Positions 6,112-9,132 of a DNA stretch of 9,132 nucleotides are shown here, piece by piece. The DNA is from Novosphingobium sp. (lineage in GTDB: Bacteria > Pseudomonadota > Alphaproteobacteria > Sphingomonadales > Sphingomonadaceae), in NCBI GenBank assembly GCA_030830245.1, contig JAURNJ010000200.1, forward strand, positions 1 to 9,132, read 5' to 3'. A program made the translations under genes and the position numbers. The notes beneath the pieces are model-generated. The model did no database searches, had not been told where the DNA came from, and saw only the letters and a program-made list of their open reading frames with translations. How positions within the stretch are numbered: the stretch's first letter is position 1; each line of letters begins with the position of its first letter.

Positions 6112-7213
6112 GCGAACTGTCGCAGGCAGAGGCGTTCGCGCGAATCCGCCTGATCCGCTCTCCCAACGTCGGGCCGGCCACTTACGCGCAGCTCCTTCGC
6201 CGTTTCGGCTCCGCCGTAGAGGCATTGCATGCGCTGCCCGACCTCGCCCGGCGGGGCGGGAAAACCTATCGGGCAGCCGATTCCGCACGCATTGAGAACG
6301 AGATTGCCGCGGTGAGACGGATCGACGCGCGTTACCTGTTCCACGATTCGGCCGATTATCCGCCATTGCTGCGCGAAATGGAGAGCGCCCCCCCGTGCTC
6401 ACCGTGCGCGGCAATGCTGCCCTAGCCTCGCAGCCGTGCATTGCCATGGTCGGTGCGCGCAACGCCTCTGCCGCGGCGGTTAAGCTCGCGCGCGATTTTG
6501 CCGCTGCGCTCGCCGAGGCCGGCTTTGTCGTGGTCTCAGGGTTGGCGCGCGGCATCGACGGGGCCGCGCACAGAGGGGCTTTGGGCGGCGCACTTCCCGC
6601 GACCGTGGGCGTGATCGCTTCGGGCATCGATATTTCCTACCCGCCCGAACACGGCGAATTGCAGGAACAGATCGCGACGCAAGGCCTGCTCCTGGCCGAA
6701 CAGCCAATCGGAACCGAGCCGCTGGCGCGCCACTTCCCTTCGCGCAACCGCATCATTGCAGGCATGGCAGCGGGCACGCTGGTCGTTGAGGCAGCGCCGC
6801 GGTCCGGCTCGCTCATCACCGCGCGTTTGGCAGGCGAGGCGGGGCGCGAGGTCATGGCGATTCCCGGCTCGCCGCTCGATCCGCGCAGTCACGGCTGCAA
6901 CCAGCTGATCCGCGATGGTGCGACGCTGGTGCAATCGCCTGATGACGTGATCGAACTGCTCAGCGGTTTCGATGGAAGGACACGCGGAACCTTGCGCGAA
7001 TCTTCGCCTGCCTTCGAGACGGATTTCGAGCCGGAGGCGAGCGATCCTGCCGACATTGCCGGGCTGCTTGGCAGTGCCCCAGTCGCCGTCGATGAACTGA
7101 TCCGCCAGTCTGGCCAGAGCGCCTCGGCAGTGCAACTTGCCCTGCTGGAACTCGAGCTGGCGGGTCAGCTGGCCCGCCATGCCGGGGGAAGGGTTTCGCT
7201 GGCCGCGGGCTAG
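6108..7213 (+). pseudogene. dprA: DNA-processing protein DprA, frame broken at a C7 run
   Basis: DprA (Smf) binds incoming single-stranded DNA and loads RecA during natural transformation. The gene reads in one frame from ATG 6108 (overlapping the plsY stop) to the C run at 6388-6394, then ends out of frame at TAG 6423-6425. The rest of the protein continues from GTG 6395 in the -1 frame to TAG 7211-7213. With one extra base (C8) the join would read ESAPPVLTVRGN and give 368 residues, the usual length. All domains are then present: N-terminal helical domain (about 1-90), Rossmann core with MVGARN (114-119), SGLARGID (144-151), FPSRNRIIAG (210-219), EAAPRSGSLITA (228-239) and a C-terminal winged helix (about 306-368). 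Everything outside the run looks under selection, so a single recent indel, a sequencing error or slippage is more likely than long decay. Typed as pseudogene only because the frame is broken as written. Confidence 0.9.
6388..6394 (+). repeat. C7 homopolymer at the dprA frame break
   Basis: Seven Cs follow GAGAGCG. In the dprA frame they read GCC CCC CCG, and the seven bases 6389-6395 (C CCC CCG) fit the X XXY YYZ pattern of -1 slippery sites. The run is a classic spot for indels, phase variation or base-calling errors. Confidence 0.8.
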
Positions 7214-7638
7214 CCTGCTGTATGGGCTTCGTGGTGCACGACCGGGTTGGAGTATTCGAGAATGTGCGCGATCTTGCCATCCCGGCAGGTGACGAGGAAC
7301 AGGTAGCGGTTGCGGTAATACTTTCCGGTTGCTGCAACCAGATTGTTGCCCGTGCACTCGGCGATGACAAGCTCGGGATCGAGCGCCGGGATGAAGCGGG
7401 TCACGCGATAATCGATGGTCTCGAAGGTCTGCATCAGGCCAAGGAACATCTCGCGCATGGCCGCCGCACCACTGGCGATGGGCTCGCCGCCCGGGCGATA
7501 GGCCGGGGCCTCGAACACGATGTTGTCGGCAATGCAGGCGCAGCACCCCTCGATGTCCTTGGCGTTCTGCGCCGCGATCATCCGCGCATAAAGGTCGAAA
7601 TTGGCCTGCCGCCGCGCATCGGTGTCCTGTGGTTCCAA
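7210..7638 (-). CDS. NTF2/SnoaL-like small protein
   Basis: A 142-residue protein of the NTF2-like cone fold, a scaffold used by small isomerases, cyclases, dehydratases and by many proteins of unknown role. The helix-rich N-terminus (ANFDLYARMIAAQNAKDIEGCCACIADNIVFEAP) matches the usual 'one helix pair, then strand' opening. A strand-rich C-terminus follows: PELVIAECTGNN, RNRYLFLVTCRDGKI-HILEYSNPVV, the last being typical of SnoaL/PhzA-type proteins. The start chosen is TTG 7638, nine bases after GGGAG (7652-7648); an ATG further upstream would overlap the divergent membrane-protein gene and encode a non-family sequence. The stop overlaps that of dprA tail to tail in CTAG (7210-7213). It is soluble and without a signal peptide. 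The substrate cannot be told; pocket residues in this fold vary too much. Confidence 0.8.
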   Translation of the reverse strand: MEPQDTDARRQANFDLYARMIAAQNAKDIEGCCACIADNIVFEAPAYRPGGEPIASGAAAMREMFLGLMQTFETIDYRVTRFIPALDPELVIAECTGNNLVAATGKYYRNRYLFLVTCRDGKIAHILEYSNPVVHHEAHTAG

Positions 7639-7697
7639 AGCGATTGTCTCCCGGCCTGACTTTGGGATAGGATCATTGGATCGGGAAGGGAAGCAAC

Positions 7698-8378
7698 ATG
7701 GCCACGATTGCTGCGCAGGACATATCGATAGGGACCATCGTCTCTGCCACGATCGACACGGTCCGGGCCAATCCCCGACCGGTCCTCTACTACATCGCAC
7801 TGTTCACGGTGGTGGGCACAATTACCGATTACGCCGAACTGTCAGGCGATGTGACGAGCGAGGCGATTGTCGGGCTTTGGCAGCTTTCGATTGCGGTCGC
7901 CTCGGTCGTGGCGATGTATTTTCTGCTCGAAGCCATGCTGCGAAAGGCCGCCCTGATGGACCACTTTGGGCCGCGCCGTATCCTGCCGTACGTCGGGCAG
8001 GCCATAGTGATGACGATGGGCATTGTCTTCGGCGTGCTGCTGCTCATCATTCCCGGATTGATCCTAGCCGCACGCTGGGTGCTGGCGTCGCCTTTGCTGG
8101 TGGGTCAAGGCATGGGCGTGTTCGATGCGATGCGGCGAAGCTGGGAACTGACTCGCGGCCACACGGTCGCGATCATCATTTCGGGCATCCTGCTGTTTGC
8201 CATCGCCGGCATTACCAGCCTCGCGATCTACGCCTTCTTTGGCGAGGAAACCCCCGCGGCGCTGTTCGTCGCGCAAGTGCTGGCGAATGGCATTTCGGCC
8301 GTTGCGGTTGCTTTCGGCGTCGCCTTGCTCGACCTGCTTGAGGACGGCGCGACGCAGATGGAAGAGGTTTTCGCCTAA
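7698..8378 (+). CDS. YciC-like / glycerophosphodiesterase-membrane-domain-like integral membrane protein
   Basis: This is a 226-residue hydrophobic protein with about five or six predicted membrane segments (roughly 29-45, 62-80, 101-120, 121-136, 157-180, 188-212). The segment GVLLLIIPGLILAARWVLASPLLVGQGMGVFDAMRRSWELTRGH (112-155) is the hallmark of the YciC/UPF0259 and glycerophosphoryl-diester-phosphodiesterase membrane-domain group: a helix ending IPG, then a basic amphipathic 'A-RRSWELTRG' helix. No phosphodiesterase catalytic domain is attached, so an enzymatic role is not supported. Members are thought to be structural or regulatory membrane proteins of unknown role. The ATG is preceded by GGGAAGGGAAG (7683-7693), a strong ribosome site. 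The gene diverges from the SnoaL-like gene with 59 bases between starts, and its stop lies three bases from that of the dioxygenase gene. Confidence 0.85.
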   Translation: MATIAAQDISIGTIVSATIDTVRANPRPVLYYIALFTVVGTITDYAELSGDVTSEAIVGLWQLSIAVASVVAMYFLLEAMLRKAALMDHFGPRRILPYVGQAIVMTMGIVFGVLLLIIPGLILAARWVLASPLLVGQGMGVFDAMRRSWELTRGHTVAIIISGILLFAIAGITSLAIYAFFGEETPAALFVAQVLANGISAVAVAFGVALLDLLEDGATQMEEVFA

Positions 8379-8381
8379 CTC

Positions 8382-9132
8382 TTATTTGACGGTTTCGGGA
8401 AGATCGAGCGGGGCAACGCCTTCGCGCTGCACTTCACCGATCTTCTTGCCATGCTCGAACCGGCCAAGGCCGTAGTCACCCCGGATCGTGGTACGGTGGA
8501 CGCGGCGCGGATATTTCGGATCGCAGCCCTCGACTGCGTGGAGCACGCGCGAATTGTCCCAGATGAGCATGTCGGTCAGCTTCCAGTCGTGCCAGTAGGG
8601 CGTGATGACCTTGTACATCTCCTGAAGCGCTTCCTCGAGCAGGGCATTGCCCTCCGGATCCTCATGGCCTTCGAGGCCGACCGCGCTGAACCCGCAGTAA
8701 TGCGCCACTTTCTGCCCGTCCGGCCGGGTCCAGACCATGGGATGGATCGCGCGCGGGAACGTCTTTGATTCCTCTACGTTGCCCGCCATGTGGGGCAGGT
8801 CGCCGAACGTTCTGAAGTAGCGACCGAAGGGCATCTGCGTGAGCCGCACGTCGAGCGTGTAGAGCACCGCCTTGTCCTCGATCTGCGCGCGCAGGTCTGC
8901 AGGCAGGCGCTGGTAAATCTCGATGCCGTCCGCATAGCCAGTGCGACCCATTTTCGGCGCGATGATCATCGGGCGAAGGACGCCCGCATAGTTGAGCTCG
9001 TCGTTGTAGGTGTGGTCAAAATGCCAGGGCAGGAACGAGATGAGCTTCTTGCCGTTGTGCTCGACGAGGCCATGGTCGGTGTCGACAACCACCTGGCCGC
9101 CATAGTCGATTTCGATCACGCCTTCGGCAAGG
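8382..9132 (-). CDS. TauD/TfdA family Fe(II)/2-oxoglutarate dioxygenase, N-terminus outside window
   Basis: Members use Fe(II) and 2-oxoglutarate to hydroxylate, and often thereby cleave, small acids such as taurine, sulfonates or aryloxyalkanoates; they are cytosolic. The frame is open to the right edge (LAEG precedes the GTG at 9119), so about 250 C-terminal residues are seen and roughly the first 40-50 are missing. Counting from that GTG, the iron-binding HxD is in PWHFDHTY (H33, D35), the distal histidine in SRVLHAVEG (H194), and the 2-oxoglutarate-binding arginine in the RRVHRTTIRGDY region (R206 or R213, by family position). All three iron ligands are present, so the enzyme should be active. 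The GTG at 9119 is an internal Val, not a start. The substrate is not deducible; no sulfonate or aromatic-catabolism neighbour lies within the window. Confidence 0.9.
   Translation of the reverse strand, partial: LAEGVIEIDYGGQVVVDTDHGLVEHNGKKLISFLPWHFDHTYNDELNYAGVLRPMIIAPKMGRTGYADGIEIYQRLPADLRAQIEDKAVLYTLDVRLTQMPFGRYFRTFGDLPHMAGNVEESKTFPRAIHPMVWTRPDGQKVAHYCGFSAVGLEGHEDPEGNALLEEALQEMYKVITPYWHDWKLTDMLIWDNSRVLHAVEGCDPKYPRRVHRTTIRGDYGLGRFEHGKKIGEVQREGVAPLDLPETVK

Noticed and set aside
5322..6425. A long open plus-strand frame running through plsY and joining the dprA start, which could suggest an overlapping gene or fusion.
   Set aside because: The translated part before 6108 is Arg-, Cys- and Pro-rich with no family pattern and is the off-frame shadow of murI and plsY; only the part from 6108 is DprA.
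7639..7800. Longer N-terminus of the SnoaL-like gene from an ATG at 7800.
   Set aside because: The added residues are Arg/Cys/Trp-rich, overlap the start of the divergent membrane protein, and TTG 7638 has a good ribosome site.

Overview
The window looks like chromosomal DNA from an alphaproteobacterium, most likely a sphingomonad (Novosphingobium/Erythrobacter type). Base composition is GC-rich. Heme precursor is made by a HemA of the 5-aminolevulinate synthase type (C4 pathway), whose numbering matches the Rhodobacter capsulatus enzyme. The ornithine-decarboxylase-like protein, the plsY-dprA pair and the TauD/TfdA dioxygenase also fit that group. No rRNA, tRNA, insertion sequence, CRISPR or phage gene is visible. 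This is mostly a housekeeping region with three features worth attention.

Layout. Positions 1-337 (-) hold the start of a DUF3137-type membrane protein that runs off the left edge. It is divergent from lemA (407-961, +). A 250-base gap follows, with a good alphaproteobacterial promoter (1089-1116) and a strongly structured leader RNA (about 1124-1211) that buries the presumed ribosome binding site of an ornithine/lysine decarboxylase (1212-2399, +). That gene converges on hemA (2449-3663, -). Further right on the minus strand are a membrane-anchored metallo-beta-lactamase-like protein without its metal ligands (3758-4615) and murI (4618-5415), which are only two bases apart and so probably cotranscribed. 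plsY (5530-6111, +) diverges from murI and overlaps dprA (6108-7213, +) by four bases. The dprA reading frame is broken at a run of seven Cs. An NTF2/SnoaL-like gene (7210-7638, -), a YciC-like integral membrane protein (7698-8378, +) and the 3' part of a TauD/TfdA family dioxygenase gene (8382-9132, -) complete the window.

How the genes relate. The products cover envelope and lipid synthesis (MurI for D-glutamate, PlsY for lysophosphatidate), heme supply (HemA), polyamine synthesis (decarboxylase) and DNA uptake/recombination (DprA). They are neighbours rather than one pathway. The strongest candidates for new biology are the speF-like leader RNA in front of the decarboxylase, the metal-site-less MBL-fold protein coupled to murI, and the C7 frame break in dprA.
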